64,000 nt of DNA, taken from the NCBI GenBank assembly GCA_035610835.1, contig CM069447.1, positions 63,831,060-63,895,059 on the forward strand. Direction: 5' to 3'. The stretch comes from Ophiura sarsii. Taxonomy: Eukaryota; Echinodermata; Ophiuroidea; Amphilepidida; Ophiuridae. The notes beneath the pieces are model-generated. The model made no database searches. It saw nothing but the letters and a program-made list of their open reading frames with translations, and was not told where the DNA came from. This document shows, in pieces, positions 1-10,885 of this stretch. A program made the translations under genes and the position numbers. How positions within the stretch are numbered: the first letter of the stretch is position 1; every line of letters starts with the position of its first letter.

Positions 1-69
1 GGAGCTATAGTGAAGGAGTTAAGACTATATTTATAACCTATAGGCAGTTACTTATTTTGAGGACTGTAT
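1..69. mobile_element. Right terminal inverted repeat of a Tc1-like family (family A)
   Basis: The stretch ends in CTTATTTTGAGGACTGTA, which recurs at 59158-59175 and, reverse-complemented, at 56019-56036. The match with those copies extends about 60-70 bases, as TIRs do, and the terminal TA fits the TA target of Tc1/mariner elements. The rest of this copy lies outside the window. Confidence 0.6.
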
Positions 70-168
70 AATTTCTACTATTTCAATATTTGGAATTTAA
101 TACCCTTCGTGCACTCGCTCTGTACTCTCCGCGCTGACGCAGAGAACGTTACGAAAACGTGTTGAGAA

Positions 169-300
169 GGTGCAGTATGGTGTCCACTGCGTTCCCAATC
201 GGTTCTCGGTGACCTTAATGCGTTTTGCATGGCGTTTTGATCCTTTTCAGCGCAACGAGAGCGCACGGCCTGATCGCCGTATGTGTGACAGGGGTATTAG
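169..300 (-). repeat. Short interspersed repeat, family B, copy 1
   Basis: About 130 bases matching 30665-30790 in reverse orientation, both running from GTCCACTGCG to CCTGATCGCCGTATGTGTGA and CAGGGGTATTA. A longer copy lies at 1898-2141. Open frames here are incidental. A non-autonomous element is likely, but class and duplications are not clear. Confidence 0.55.
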
Positions 301-589
301 GAAAGAAAGAAGTGATAAATGTATATGTCAACGAAAAACTATTTATAATGCAAACCTGAAAAAAAAGCTTTCAATATCCGGTGGTATAAATGGACATCAC
401 TTTTTGAAAAATAAGATAATTAAATTGTCAAAGTTATTGCATGTATGTTTAAACGAAAGAGGAAAAAATACACTGTCTCTGTATAAATTTACCTGTTTAT
501 ATACAAAATACGTTCAATCTAAATAAAATGTGTTCATATTTGAATTGTTTTATGATGTATGTGATTTTTTTCAGCGAAAGAAATGATAA

Positions 590-1550
590 TACGAGGGTCA
601 TTCATAACATGGCTAATATGAATGTCAGCCTTATGACATTTGTCATGATTATAGCTCTGAATCATAGCTAAACATTTATAGTAAATCATAACTGATATCT
701 GTTTTACTTCTGTTATGATGCGGTCAAGCCAGAGAGAGATTTTGAACAACGGAAACAGAAAATTGCCTTAAATGTATACATGTTTTTACGGATTTTCCCC
801 ATATTTTATGGTTAGATTTAAGAGCACGATTTAAATAATGAAAATGGAAATCAATGAATGATATCTGAATATATTAGAGTATTATCATGTATAAATAAGA
901 GTGTGAGCAATATCAACTCATTTAGGCTTCCAAATAGTGTAATATCAACTCGAATGTATTGCTATACCTTATTTGGCATACTGGAATACTTCTGATCAGT
1001 CAAATTTTCGATGTAACAAGTCAAGACCAGTGATGCCTCGTATGTTAAATCTTTAACAAAATTGTCACTTTATGAGTTTTCCTTATGTGCAACCTTCAGA
1101 ATAGTCAATCAGGTAGTCAATGCTAGAAAATCATCTCCTCGAGAGACTTGCAATCCCTCCATTTAGTCTTATCTCTAAGTTCTTATTAATATCAAATATG
1201 ACTTTTACATATTTCTCCTACAAATCAATCTCCTTTATTGTGTATAGTCTGTTAAAGAGATATCTGACATTTATAATGGTTATACTTGCACAATATGTAC
1301 GTTTTGTCTCTTAAAATAGGTCAAATGAATAGCACTTCAGGGATATTTCGCTGTTTTTCATCCGTTTCCGTTGCACTAAATGGAACTTTTGTTTTCACTG
1401 CATCTCCAGAGAAGGACAACGTTTACTCAATTTATAATGTATTTGTAGCTGAGGCTCCAAGCTACAATTGTGTAATATGTCTTAAGACTGGCTTATATAT
1501 AATAACAAAGTTATGTGGTAGGAGGTAGAACTTATTGAATGACCCTCGTA
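590..1550 (+). mobile_element. Mariner-like non-autonomous element, family C, copy 1
   Basis: Left end TACGAGGGTCATTCA, right end TTGAATGACCCTCGTA, about 960 bp, with TA at both ends. The interior is homologous in reverse orientation to 38506-39437, for example the stretch near 1016-1110 against 39000-39090. The left TIR lacks about 20 bases present at the right end. There is no DDE/D transposase frame, so the element depends on one supplied elsewhere. Assignment to Tc1/mariner rests on the termini and the TA target. Confidence 0.75.
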
Positions 1551-1897
1551 AAAAACTATAAATGAGAAGAAAAAATGTTTGGCTTATAAAATTTGATTGT
1601 CTCCTGACAGCGCAGTAACAGCGCACAAGGACGGGAGAGACACGTAGTGTGCGCTTCATTGATCTTACTGCAGTTGTAGAGGACAAGTAGTTTGTATGCG
1701 TCCTTGCTACGTCAGCGGGACGCTCACGTAATTCGCTTTGCGCTGCCACGGCGACACTACTACTGAGTCATTACAGCGCTTTGAACTGAACGCCGAACCA
1801 CCACGCTTGCTTTGGGCATGCAAAAAACAATCGCGGTGCACTGGCGCTCAAGGGCGATCATGGGGACCCTCTCACGACCCTCTCATGTCCCAGCCAG
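1551..1897. other. Unassigned intergenic DNA
   Basis: Locally GC-richer around 1610-1760. No coding frame, RNA gene or repeat structure that I can support. Confidence 0.4.
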
Positions 1898-2141
1898 TTC
1901 CCACTGCGTCACCGAGGGGTTCATGAAGATCTTGATGCGCTTGGCTTGGCGTTTTGATAATGTTTCAGCGTAATCCAAGCGCCGGCCACAGCAGAATTTG
2001 AAATGGTTTAGTGACCTTGATTTTAAAATGGTCAATTTCGTCATTTTCCGCGCTCTCTCACTGCGTGTTTTCATATTTTGATACTTTTTTGAGCGCAGTG
2101 CAATCGCTGGCCTGATCGCCGTATGTGCGACAGGGCCATAA
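1898..2141 (-). repeat. Family B repeat, copy 2, with extra internal DNA
   Basis: Both ends match copies 1 and 3 (CCCACTGCGTC... and GGCCTGATCGCCGTATGTG), but about 100 extra bases sit in the middle around 2000-2090. Either the shorter copies are deleted or this one carries an insertion. Confidence 0.5.
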
Positions 2142-2624
2142 GGTGACGAAAAAAGAAACCCTGTTCTACGAGTAAATGATGCCCTAGATTGAGATGGCAA
2201 AATATATATTGGATGGAAAAATCGAAGAAAAGAAGAACAAAGCCAGAACTGAAAGGTCCGTTTGCCACAGATCCGAGGTTTTGTTAGCAAATACATCCTA
2301 CTAATTTAAAGTTTGTTAATACAATCCTCTAATGTAGCCGGTGTCCTTCTTTATCCGTATCTTTCATTGGTGTCGGTAATTGTAGGATTGTGATAACGAC
2401 TTTCTTTTCCAAACGAATCTACCTCTACCAAGAGTATTCACTAGAACTAATTAAGCGCGACTCGGTAAACTAAGTTTAGCATTAAATATTCGTATAACCA
2501 ACCGAACTAAAATACAAATACTGTCCGCAACTAATATATGTTCGTAGAAGTTGTTGGCGACTAATTTGTCAACTAACTTTTTAGCGCCACGATGCTGTGT
2601 TCGAAACAGAATGTCGCAGCCGCC
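2142..2624. other. Unassigned DNA with ACTAATTT-type motifs
   Basis: AT-rich non-coding sequence. CTACTAATTT or ACTAATT motifs recur at 2288-2297, near 2450 and near 2540-2575, and again at the edges of the foldbacks at 3060 and 6430-6480. This suggests remnants of one repeat family, but no complete unit can be delimited. Confidence 0.35.
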
Positions 2625-3061
2625 ATTTTGTTCAGTACACGTGAAGCGATTGTTGACTCCCGATAACCCAGCGAAGAAAATGGCTCAAAGGTACGTAAAA
2701 TGATGCAAAATGTATGTCAAATCATTTTTTTATTAAAGAATATAAATATGTAGATGCTTCTGGACAGTTCAATTTTTGTGACAGAAGTTTGTGTGACGTG
2801 CAGTTTTAATTCATGAATGACGTACCGACCGCAACATATTTCCCAGTTCATTGCATGTCGTGACACTGTTGTTCACGCTATGTCATTCGAATTTTGCTGG
2901 CCGTCAGCGGTAATATTGGAGAAATGACAGGCATGGTAGAAAAAAGCTACATAGTACTTTGTGATTTGACATACATTTAAGATTATTTTACGTATCTTTA
3001 AACTATTTTCTTCGCTCTGTAATCGAGAGTCAACGCTTGCTTCACGTGCACTGCACAAAAT
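2625..3061. repeat. Foldback element with about 100-bp arms
   Basis: The arm at 2625-2725 matches the reverse complement of 2962-3061, including CACGTGAAGC, GTTGACTC, GCGAAGAAAAT and TGTATGTCAAATCA. The spacer is about 235 bp. The left arm contains a start-like AAAATGGCTCAAAG followed by gtacgta, which resembles a captured 5' exon end; that reading is speculative. Confidence 0.6.
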
Positions 3062-4046
3062 TAGTAGACCATGGTTAACTAAATTGATAAAAATTAGTAG
3101 ACCATCTTATAGTTCAACTGAATAAACTAAGCAAAAGTAGTAGAAATAGACATTGTTTTTACTAATTTACAAGTTATAGCCTAGGACATGTAACCAAAAA
3201 AAGGGGTGTACCTAGACAAAATTGCAACATAAACCATTTTTGATGTAATTGCTTCAAAATGCTGTTCCGAACATTATATTAAAAATCGATAAAATCTGAA
3301 GTTGGGGAAAAAATGCTAATTTGCATAACAATATATTGTATATTTAGCCATATTAGTCGGGTATATACAGGGGTTACCGTGCAACCCCACCACCCAGGAC
3401 TCCCCAAACCAACTTTCTTGACTCTTTTCATGGTCCTAAAATATATTCAGGATGTTAACAAAAACAATTTCGTGTTATTCAAGATGGCGTCCAAATTGGC
3501 CGCCATAACTGGTCAAATTTCATAAAATGACATATAACAATCAAAATGCGTGGTGAAAGAAAAGTTTTAATAGTGGGATGTATGTATTAAACCCCTAAGA
3601 CAATAATACCCTGTATTTTTGCTTTGTTAACATACCTAAATCCAAGATGGCCACTAAAATGGCCGCCAAAATGATGGTCAAAATTCCATAAAATTGCACA
3701 ATATCAACCAAAATGTATGATAAAAAAATAGTTGTAACAATGGGATGTAAGTATTAGACCACTAGTAACTCATGTCAAGTATGTTTGCTTTGTTTACATA
3801 CTTAACATAAAAAATGGCTGCCAGAACGGGCCCCATAATGGGTCCCAAAATGGCTGCAAAAATGTCAAATTCCATAAAATGGAATAATAGCAACCAAAAC
3901 GTACGATGAAAGTATAGTTTTAACAGTGGGATGTACGTTTCAGACCACTAGTAACTCATATCCAGTATTTTCGCTTTGTAATGACATACCTTTAAATCAA
4001 GATGGCTGCCAAATTGGCCGTTGTAAAAATACTCTATAAAGTATTA

Positions 4047-4130
4047 TAATAATAATAATAATAATCAGTATTTATATAGCGCATTTTCCAAAGGGCTGAC
4101 AGCGCTGTAATTTTGCAGCACATTCACCAA
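4047..4130 (-). mobile_element. L2-like 3' end with (TTA)n tail, inserted in the left foldback arm
   Basis: (TAA)n at 4047-4068 is followed by TCAGTATTTATATAGCGC and TTTTCCAAAGGGCT. The same tail occurs at 51887-51950, and related text at 18940-18990. The matching part of the right foldback arm (near 5560-5620) lacks it, so it arrived after the arms formed. Confidence 0.65.
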
Positions 4131-4466
4131 ACAATATGTTATAAACTGCTAAGCTATTGCTTTTAGATAGGAGACCCACCTCTGTGACAATTTGATTATG
4201 TATGACTTTTCAAAATGGCTGCCAGATGGTTAAGTTGATGTCAAATTTTGTTTTTAAATATTGTATATGCATATACTAATATGACTATGTAATACTAATA
4301 ACCCTTAATCTATGGGACAGCATTCGCTATATTTCTATGATAACGCCTAGGGGCTGTATATCTAGTTTAAGTATTTAAAAATATCCAATTGGTTGCAAAA
4401 GGTTAAAATAATTTACTGAAAAGCAGTATTAGTTTATTATTAGTGTTACATTAGAAATGACCAAAT

Positions 4467-4502
4467 TATTATTATTATATATATATATATATATATATAT
4501 CT
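4467..4502. repeat. (AT)n microsatellite
   Basis: A short ATT run grades into about 15 AT dinucleotides, inside the left foldback arm. Confidence 0.9.
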
Positions 4503-6503
4503 TTTAATCCGTCAAGTAAACGTATTTGTACATGACACGATGTGATTGAATGAATTTTGACAATGTAATGTTATTAAGATGGCCATCAAAATGACAATAT
4601 AATTAAAATTACCTCAAATGGACAATAAAACTACCTCCAAATGTTCAAAACAATTACCAAGGTGGTAACTACTGATCTAATTAATATGGTCAGAAATAGC
4701 TGATTCGACATCATCCAGTACTATAAACTAAATACCTGTATCTAACTTTCCCAGCAGATCGGTCAGTGATGTTATGGTGTTAATTATTGACTTGAAAAAC
4801 CTACCTTAGTAATTGAAATATCCATCCAATAGGATCAACAAGCAGTTAAATTTGGCCAAACCAGTATTTATGGCCAACCATATATATCGCGAGTTGTATG
4901 AATTTATCAATGAACATAATAATCCGAGATATATATATAGTATCCAATATCCTTTACTTACTGTTATAATATCTGCAATTAACCGGCTATTTCTGACCAC
5001 ATTTTGATCAATTGGTGGCCACCTTGGTAAATATTTTGACCATTTGTAGCGGGAATTTTATTGACCAATTGGAGGTAATTTTAATGGTCATTATGATGGC
5101 CATCTTAATAACATTACATTGTAAAAATGGAGTCTATACCATCCAATCATACCTTGTCATATACTTAAAGAGTATGCAAATACGTTTACTGAGTAGATTA
5201 AAAGCTATAGATATAATAATTTATTATTAATGTAACACTTAAACAATAAACTAATTAATACTGCTCTTAAGTTATTTTAACCTTTTCAGCAATCCGGATA
5301 TTTTATAAATACTCAAACTAGATAAACAGCCCAAGACTTTATCATATATAATACTAATAGTGGATGTTGTCCCATTAGATTTGGGGGTATTGGTGTTATA
5401 CAGTATGGTCATTTACAATACAAAACAATTGATTCATATAGGTCATTTAGCATCAACTTCAACCATCTGGAAGCCATTTTGGAAAGTGATACCGAATCAA
5501 AATTGTCACAGAAGGGGTCTTATACAACTAAAAGCAATAGCTTAGCAGTTAAGAATATAATACTAAATTGTATTTGGGGAATGCGATGCAATAGTATACA
5601 CTCTTATAGACTATTTTTACATTGACAACGGCCATTATGGCAGCCATTTTGGACTTAAAGTATGTGATTACAAAGCAACAAATCTGGATGTGAATTTCTA
5701 ATGGTCTAATACATACATTTTGGTTGATATCATCCCATTTTATGGATTTTCACAATATTTAGAGCCATTTTGGGGCCATGTTGGCGGCCATTTTGGATTT
5801 CAAGTATGTTAACAAAGCCAACATATTGGATATTAGTTTCTAGTGGTCTAACATACATTCCATTGTTAAAACTATACTCTGATCATTCATGTTGGTTGAT
5901 ATATGCCATTTTATGTAATTTTACAATATTTGGCGGCCATCTTGGATTTTGGTATGTTAACAAAGCAAAACTACTGGATATGAGTCTCTAGTTGTCTAAT
6001 ACATACATCCCACTATTACAACTATACTTTCACCACGCATTTTGATTGCTATATGTCATTTTATGAAATTTGACCAGTTTTGGCGGCCATTTTGGACGCC
6101 ATCTTGAATAACACCATTTTTTTTGTGGTAACATCCTGACTATGTGTTGGACCGTGAAAAGAGTCTTGAAAGATGGTTTGGGGGAGTCCTGGGTGGTGGG
6201 GTGCACGGTAACCCCTGTATATACCCGACTAATATGGCTAAATGTACCCATATATTGTTATGCAAATTAGCATTTTTTCCCCAACTTCAGATTGTATCGA
6301 TTTTTAATATAATGTTTGGAAGGGCATTTTGAAACAATTACAACAAAAACCATTTATGTTGCAATTTTGTCTAGGTCAAACCGTACATGTCCTAGGCTAT
6401 TAGTATAGACACCTATAAACTTAGTAGAGACCCCTTACAAATTAGTAGAGCAAATTAGTAGAACACAGTCTACTAATTTATAAGCTAGTAAGAATACTTT
6501 AAA

Positions 6504-9500
6504 TAATATGTAATGTCAATGCAAAAGCAGAGTCTATTAATGATGACCACTTATTGTGGGAATACTGTAAGGTACAAATAAGAGAATTCTCTGTTAGCTA
6601 TTGTGTGACAAAACAGCAACATAAACAGCAGGTTGAAAAGAATTTAGTGTCTTATCTAAAAGGTCTAAATGCCATCAATTTTCCTAACGCAAGTGTTATA
6701 AATGAGATTGATAGAGTAAATGGTATACTTAACAAGATGTATGAAAATACTGTGAAAGGACAGATAGTGAGATCTCGAACAAGATGGTACGAAGAAGGAG
6801 AAAAAAGTAGTGCGTATTTTCTTGGTCTCGAAAAGTTTCACGCAATAAAAAAGTCTATCACAAAACTCAAACTACCTGACGATTCCTTGCTTACTAAGCA
6901 ATCAGACATTATGAAGGAAGAAGAAAGGTTTTACACAAATCTATATACAAGTGCTAATGTTGATAGTGACAATATTAAAGGGTATCTGAATACTACAACA
7001 TTTACTGATATTCTAACCAAAGAGGAACAAAGTAAATGTGAAGGTTTATTGACGCATATTGAATGCAAAGAAGCAGTAGATCAACTAAAAACGGGTAAAA
7101 GTCCAGGTTGTGATGGTATTCCAGCAGAATTTTATAAGGTGTTCTGGAATTGTATAAGTAGTTTAGTGGTTAACTCATTAAATTGCTCTTTCGAAAAAGG
7201 TCACATGTCATCCACTCAAAGAAGAGCAATTATCAGTTTAATTTACAAAAAAGGCGACAAACTACAATTAAAAAACTGGCGCCCAATAAGTCTATTGAAC
7301 ACTGACTACAAAATCATGTCAGTGGTTTTGGCAAATCGTTTGAAGAAAGTTATAAGTAAAATCATACATACAGATCAAACTGGTTACATAAAAGGTAGAT
7401 ATATTGGTACAAATATAAGATTAATTGATGATGTTATTAATTTATGTATAAATGAGAATAAATCGGGTGCGATTTTGTTTGTAGATTTCGAAAAAGCGTT
7501 CGACACCGTCGAATGGAACTTTATAGTTCAAACATTACAGAAGTTTAATTTTGGACCATCGTTTATCAATTGGATAACCGTAATGTATAATAATATTGAG
7601 AGTTCTGTTTTAAATCTTGGTTGGAAATCAAAGTTCTTTAGATTGAGCAGAGGTTTGCGTCAAGGCTGCCCGTTATCTGCGCTTTTGTTTGTTGTAGTCT
7701 CCGAAGTCTTAGCTTTGAACATAAGACAAGATAAAACAATCTCAGGTATTGTCATTGATGACAATGACGAAGAAAAATGTGAAGCTCGTATTAGCCAATT
7801 TGCTGACGATACAACTCTTTTCTGCTCAACGGAAGAATCTCTTGATAGCATGTTGAAAATCATTAATACATTTGGATATTTTGCAGGACCAAAAATTAAT
7901 GTGGAAAAAACTCAAGGTTTAGCATTTGGTCACTTTGAAAAACATAACTCTGTAAAATGGTCAACTGAAAATGTTAAGTCTCTTGGTGTATATTTTGGAC
8001 ACAATATGATAGAATGTTACAAGAGCATCTGGCAAGAGAAAAAAGATCGACTAATTCGAATCTTGAACTCGTGGTATAGAAGAAAGCTAACACTGTATGG
8101 TAAAGCAACTATTATAAAATGTCTTGGTATATCCAATTTAACATTTTTAATGTCTTGTCTACCCGTTCCTGAAAACTTCACGAATGAAGTAAACTCAATT
8201 ATTTTCAATTTCTTATGGCATAAAAAACCGGAGAAAATAAAGAGAAAGACTCTCATTCGAAATTACAATATGGGAGGAATAAAAATGTGTGATTTTGAAT
8301 CTCAGTGTATAGCTTTGAAATGTATATGGTTAAAACGTTATATGTACGATGATGATAGTAAATGGAAATGCCTTTTTAAACGCTATTTAAATGCTCATGG
8401 TCCAAACTTTTTAATCTTAAATATGAATTTTGTGGAAGCTAAGAATGCCCCATCGTTAATTGGTCTACCAAAATTTTATTCAGATCTGGTTAAAGCATGG
8501 CATAATCTAGATAATGATTATAGAAACTTACCAATCAACGACTCATTAAGGGTCAAAAGTCATATTATATGGGGAAATGAACTGATCATGCACAATGGCA
8601 AGACCTTGTATTTCAAACACTGGATTGATAGTGATATAATATATATCAATGACCTGATAAATAATGACGGTATCTTTTCCACCACATATATACTTGACAA
8701 GCTCAAAAATAAGCACAACTGGATTGCAGAGCTATTTATTATTTTCAAATCAATTCCAAAGAATTGGTTTGCTTTATTAAACACCAACAATATGCCTATT
8801 GAAATAAGTACTCGTTTAAGAACCTCGTGTATATATGTAAATAAAAAACGTGTAAATATAATGTATTGGCAATCAAGGTATGTTTACGTTCATGTAGTTA
8901 AACAGTTTACAGTCGTGCCAATAATTCAGAACAGATGGGCACAGGAACTGTCAACGTCACCAAAATGGGACGATATTTGGACTATGAAAACTATTCTTGA
9001 AAAAGAGAGAAAATTGGCAGAGTTCAATTACAAATTATTGTATAGAATCATCGCTACCAAAGCAAACTTATATAAATGGAATAAGGTGAACTCACCCAAT
9101 TGTTTTCAGTGCAACACAACAGATGATTATCTACATTCATTTATTGCCTGTCCTTTGTCAAAAAGTTTTTGGGTTCATTTTAAAAGATTTATTATTTCTA
9201 ACAATATTCCATGTCCAGAGATATCGTTAAAAATCATTGTACTTGGTTATAAACCAGCTAATCAAAATGTATTGAATGTAATGCTAAATAGAATGCTTAG
9301 TCTGGCGTCGTTCACTCTATATAGATCCAGACATATCAAGATCACTGATAATAAAAACGTTGATGCATTTAAATGGTTTCTGTACGAATTAAGATGGAGA
9401 ATTAGTATATTGAGACATAGTGAAAATATGTGGCATAAGATTGGCAAAAGCCTACATAGCACAGAGTAAATAGTAGGTTCTGATATTCTTAAAACACATG

Positions 9501-9751
9501 TACATATTCGTAAAACACATGTATATGACAGCCCATATTATATATTACTTTGCTTGTCAACTCACCTGCGAAAATCATGTGCCGTTGATGATCATTAGCC
9601 ATCTATCTTCATGCTAATGGTAATTGATGGTACATGCTGTTCGCTGGTAGGGTCATACTTATTGATACCAGTATGTTTAATATATTGTTATTATGTTATA
9701 TAACTATGTATATAATGTAGAGAAATGAAAAATAAATAGAATGAGAAACTG

Positions 9752-9792
<41 letters not shown>

Positions 9793-9794
9793 AA
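6504..9794 (+). mobile_element. 5'-truncated Tx1/L1-type LINE with target-site duplication
   Basis: The insertion is bounded by the 14-bp direct repeat AAGAATACTTTAAA at 6490-6503 and 9795-9808, a typical target-primed reverse transcription footprint. It carries an RT reading frame, a 3' UTR of about 280 bp, AATAAA at 9731-9736 and a poly(A) tract at about 9750-9794. The endonuclease part is missing, so the copy was truncated on insertion. It landed beside the ACTAATTT-rich flank of the large foldback. Confidence 0.9.
6506..9469 (+). CDS. LINE ORF2 fragment: reverse transcriptase and C-terminal zinc knuckle (Tx1/L1 group)
   Basis: The open frame starts at the truncation point and has no ATG that can be called a true start; it stays open for about 988 codons. 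RT landmarks in order are GKSPGCDGIP, WRPISLLNTDYK, FVDFEKAFDTVEW, LRQGCPLSALLF and the catalytic FADD near 7799-7810, followed by the thumb region. Near 9100-9150 lies a zinc knuckle of form C-x2-C-x7-H-x4-C (CFQC...H...C), as in Tx1/L1-type ORF2 proteins. In the family this protein nicks DNA and copies its own RNA at the nick. Here the N-terminal endonuclease is absent, so the copy cannot move alone. The lack of stops over 3 kb suggests recent insertion. Clade assignment is by motif recognition only. Confidence 0.9.
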   Translation: MCNVNAKAESINDDHLLWEYCKVQIREFSVSYCVTKQQHKQQVEKNLVSYLKGLNAINFPNASVINEIDRVNGILNKMYENTVKGQIVRSRTRWYEEGEKSSAYFLGLEKFHAIKKSITKLKLPDDSLLTKQSDIMKEEERFYTNLYTSANVDSDNIKGYLNTTTFTDILTKEEQSKCEGLLTHIECKEAVDQLKTGKSPGCDGIPAEFYKVFWNCISSLVVNSLNCSFEKGHMSSTQRRAIISLIYKKGDKLQLKNWRPISLLNTDYKIMSVVLANRLKKVISKIIHTDQTGYIKGRYIGTNIRLIDDVINLCINENKSGAILFVDFEKAFDTVEWNFIVQTLQKFNFGPSFINWITVMYNNIESSVLNLGWKSKFFRLSRGLRQGCPLSALLFVVVSEVLALNIRQDKTISGIVIDDNDEEKCEARISQFADDTTLFCSTEESLDSMLKIINTFGYFAGPKINVEKTQGLAFGHFEKHNSVKWSTENVKSLGVYFGHNMIECYKSIWQEKKDRLIRILNSWYRRKLTLYGKATIIKCLGISNLTFLMSCLPVPENFTNEVNSIIFNFLWHKKPEKIKRKTLIRNYNMGGIKMCDFESQCIALKCIWLKRYMYDDDSKWKCLFKRYLNAHGPNFLILNMNFVEAKNAPSLIGLPKFYSDLVKAWHNLDNDYRNLPINDSLRVKSHIIWGNELIMHNGKTLYFKHWIDSDIIYINDLINNDGIFSTTYILDKLKNKHNWIAELFIIFKSIPKNWFALLNTNNMPIEISTRLRTSCIYVNKKRVNIMYWQSRYVYVHVVKQFTVVPIIQNRWAQELSTSPKWDDIWTMKTILEKERKLAEFNYKLLYRIIATKANLYKWNKVNSPNCFQCNTTDDYLHSFIACPLSKSFWVHFKRFIISNNIPCPEISLKIIVLGYKPANQNVLNVMLNRMLSLASFTLYRSRHIKITDNKNVDAFKWFLYELRWRISILRHSENMWHKIGKSLHSTE

Positions 9795-9884
9795 AAGAAT
9801 ACTTTAAACTAATCTATAGTTGGTAGAAACAGACATCGTTTTTACTAGTTTCTTTTAATACAGATAACTAACAAATGTTTTCAC

Positions 9885-10880
9885 TGCTTCCCCACTTTTG
9901 AAACAACTGCACTGGCTACCTGTGACGGAGCGCATCTACTTCAAGACCATGCTCTACATTTACAAATGTTTCACAGGTTTGGGTCCGGATTACTTAACAT
10001 CTGGCCTGACTCTGTACTCACCAGGGCGAGAGGGATTGCGTTCTGCATCCGATTTGTCTCGTCTAACAGAGCACAAAATTCATAACCGGACTCTTGCATC
10101 AGCTGCTGACAAAGCCTTCTTCTATGCTGCACCAAAACGATGGAACAACTTACCAATTGCAGTCCGCACATTATCAGTGGCGTATCTGGGGACTTTTTCA
10201 GGGGGGCAAATGGTATTTTCCCCGGTGAACACCAGTTCGACCCTATTAAGTTAAACGATTGAGCAGCTGGGTTGTTTATTCCAGTGAATGACGTTGCATC
10301 CTAAACAATGCTAAAGTAGATACACGAATCTGGCCATTATTAAGGTACATTTTTCTTTCAAACGGGCTTCTATAATGATATTCCTGACTCGTAACGCGAG
10401 AATTAAGTAAATCCCTTAGATTTTCTCTTTCCTTTTCCCTTTTATCTTCCTCTTCTCCCTTTCTTTTCTTTTCCTTTCCCTTTTCCTTCTCTCTTTCTCT
10501 TCCTCTCTTTCCTTTCTTTCCCTTTCCTTCCCCTTTTTCCTTTCCTTTGCCCTTTTCTCTTCCTCTTTTCCCTCTCTTCTTCCCTTCTCTTCGATTGTTT
10601 TTAGCCCGGTAGTTTGAGCTGGCCTTCCCGGTCAAAGCCGTCTGGGGGGCCCTCTGCCCCCAGACCCCCGGGAGATACGCTACTCAACATCATGCTCTGT
10701 TACAGTGTTTAAGAAAGCTCTCAAACACATGTTTTCACATATCTGATTGCTTGCTTTAATCTTGTTTGATATTTCTCTGTTTATTGCTTTTGATGCTATG
10801 TATATTTTCATGTATTTTTGTGTATATATTTTGCGCCGTGGTCTTTTAGAAATGGCGCGGTATAAAAGCCTTTCGGATAT
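9885..10880 (+). pseudogene. L2/CR1-type LINE 3' end, split by a hAT-like insertion
   Basis: Frames from 9891 encode the C-terminal end of a CR1/L2-type RT protein (LHWLPVTERI, YKCFTGLGPDYL, AAPKRWNNLPIAVRTL). The frame is broken at 10175 and resumes at 10694 with SVTVFKKALKTHVF, then a stop. The 3' UTR holds TTTGCGCCGTGG...GGCGCGGTATAAAAG and a short ATGT-repeat tail near 10880. Removing the insert plus one duplication puts both halves back in one frame. 5'-truncated at about 9885 and not functional. Confidence 0.8.
10175..10685 (-). mobile_element. hAT-like non-autonomous element inside the LINE fragment
   Basis: It starts CAGTGGCGTATCTGGGG and ends in the near inverse GGGAGATACGCTACTC. 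The flanks CACATTAT (10167-10174) and AACATCAT (10686-10693) agree at 6 of 8 positions, fitting an aged 8-bp duplication. The inside is a pyrimidine-rich tract at 10418-10590, so the polybasic open frame on the minus strand is an artefact. It is related to 37443-37617. Confidence 0.7.
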
Positions 10881-10885
10881 GTATG

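Larger units (their letters stand above)
3173..6402. repeat. Large imperfect inverted repeat (foldback), about 3.2 kb
   Basis: The left arm (about 3173-4720) is the imperfect reverse complement of the right arm (about 4985-6402). Landmarks are CCTAGGACATGT at 3180 and ACATGTCCTAGG at 6385, GGGTATATACAGGGGTTACC near 3360 against its complement near 6210, and TAGCATTTTTTCCCCAACTT near 6270 against its complement near 3303. The unpaired centre is about 265 bp. Each arm carries about 170-bp tandem units built around AAGATGGC-GCCAAAATGGCC, followed by a TTTGCTTTGTTAACATA-like phrase. No long reading frame. A foldback transposon or an old inverted duplication would both fit. Confidence 0.8.

Noticed and set aside
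7660..9462. Several short minus-strand frames within 7660-9462
   Set aside because: Shadows of the Tx1-type RT frame.
10276..10635. Lys/Arg/Glu/Gly-rich 119-residue minus-strand frame
   Set aside because: Translation of a pyrimidine-rich tract inside a hAT-like element.
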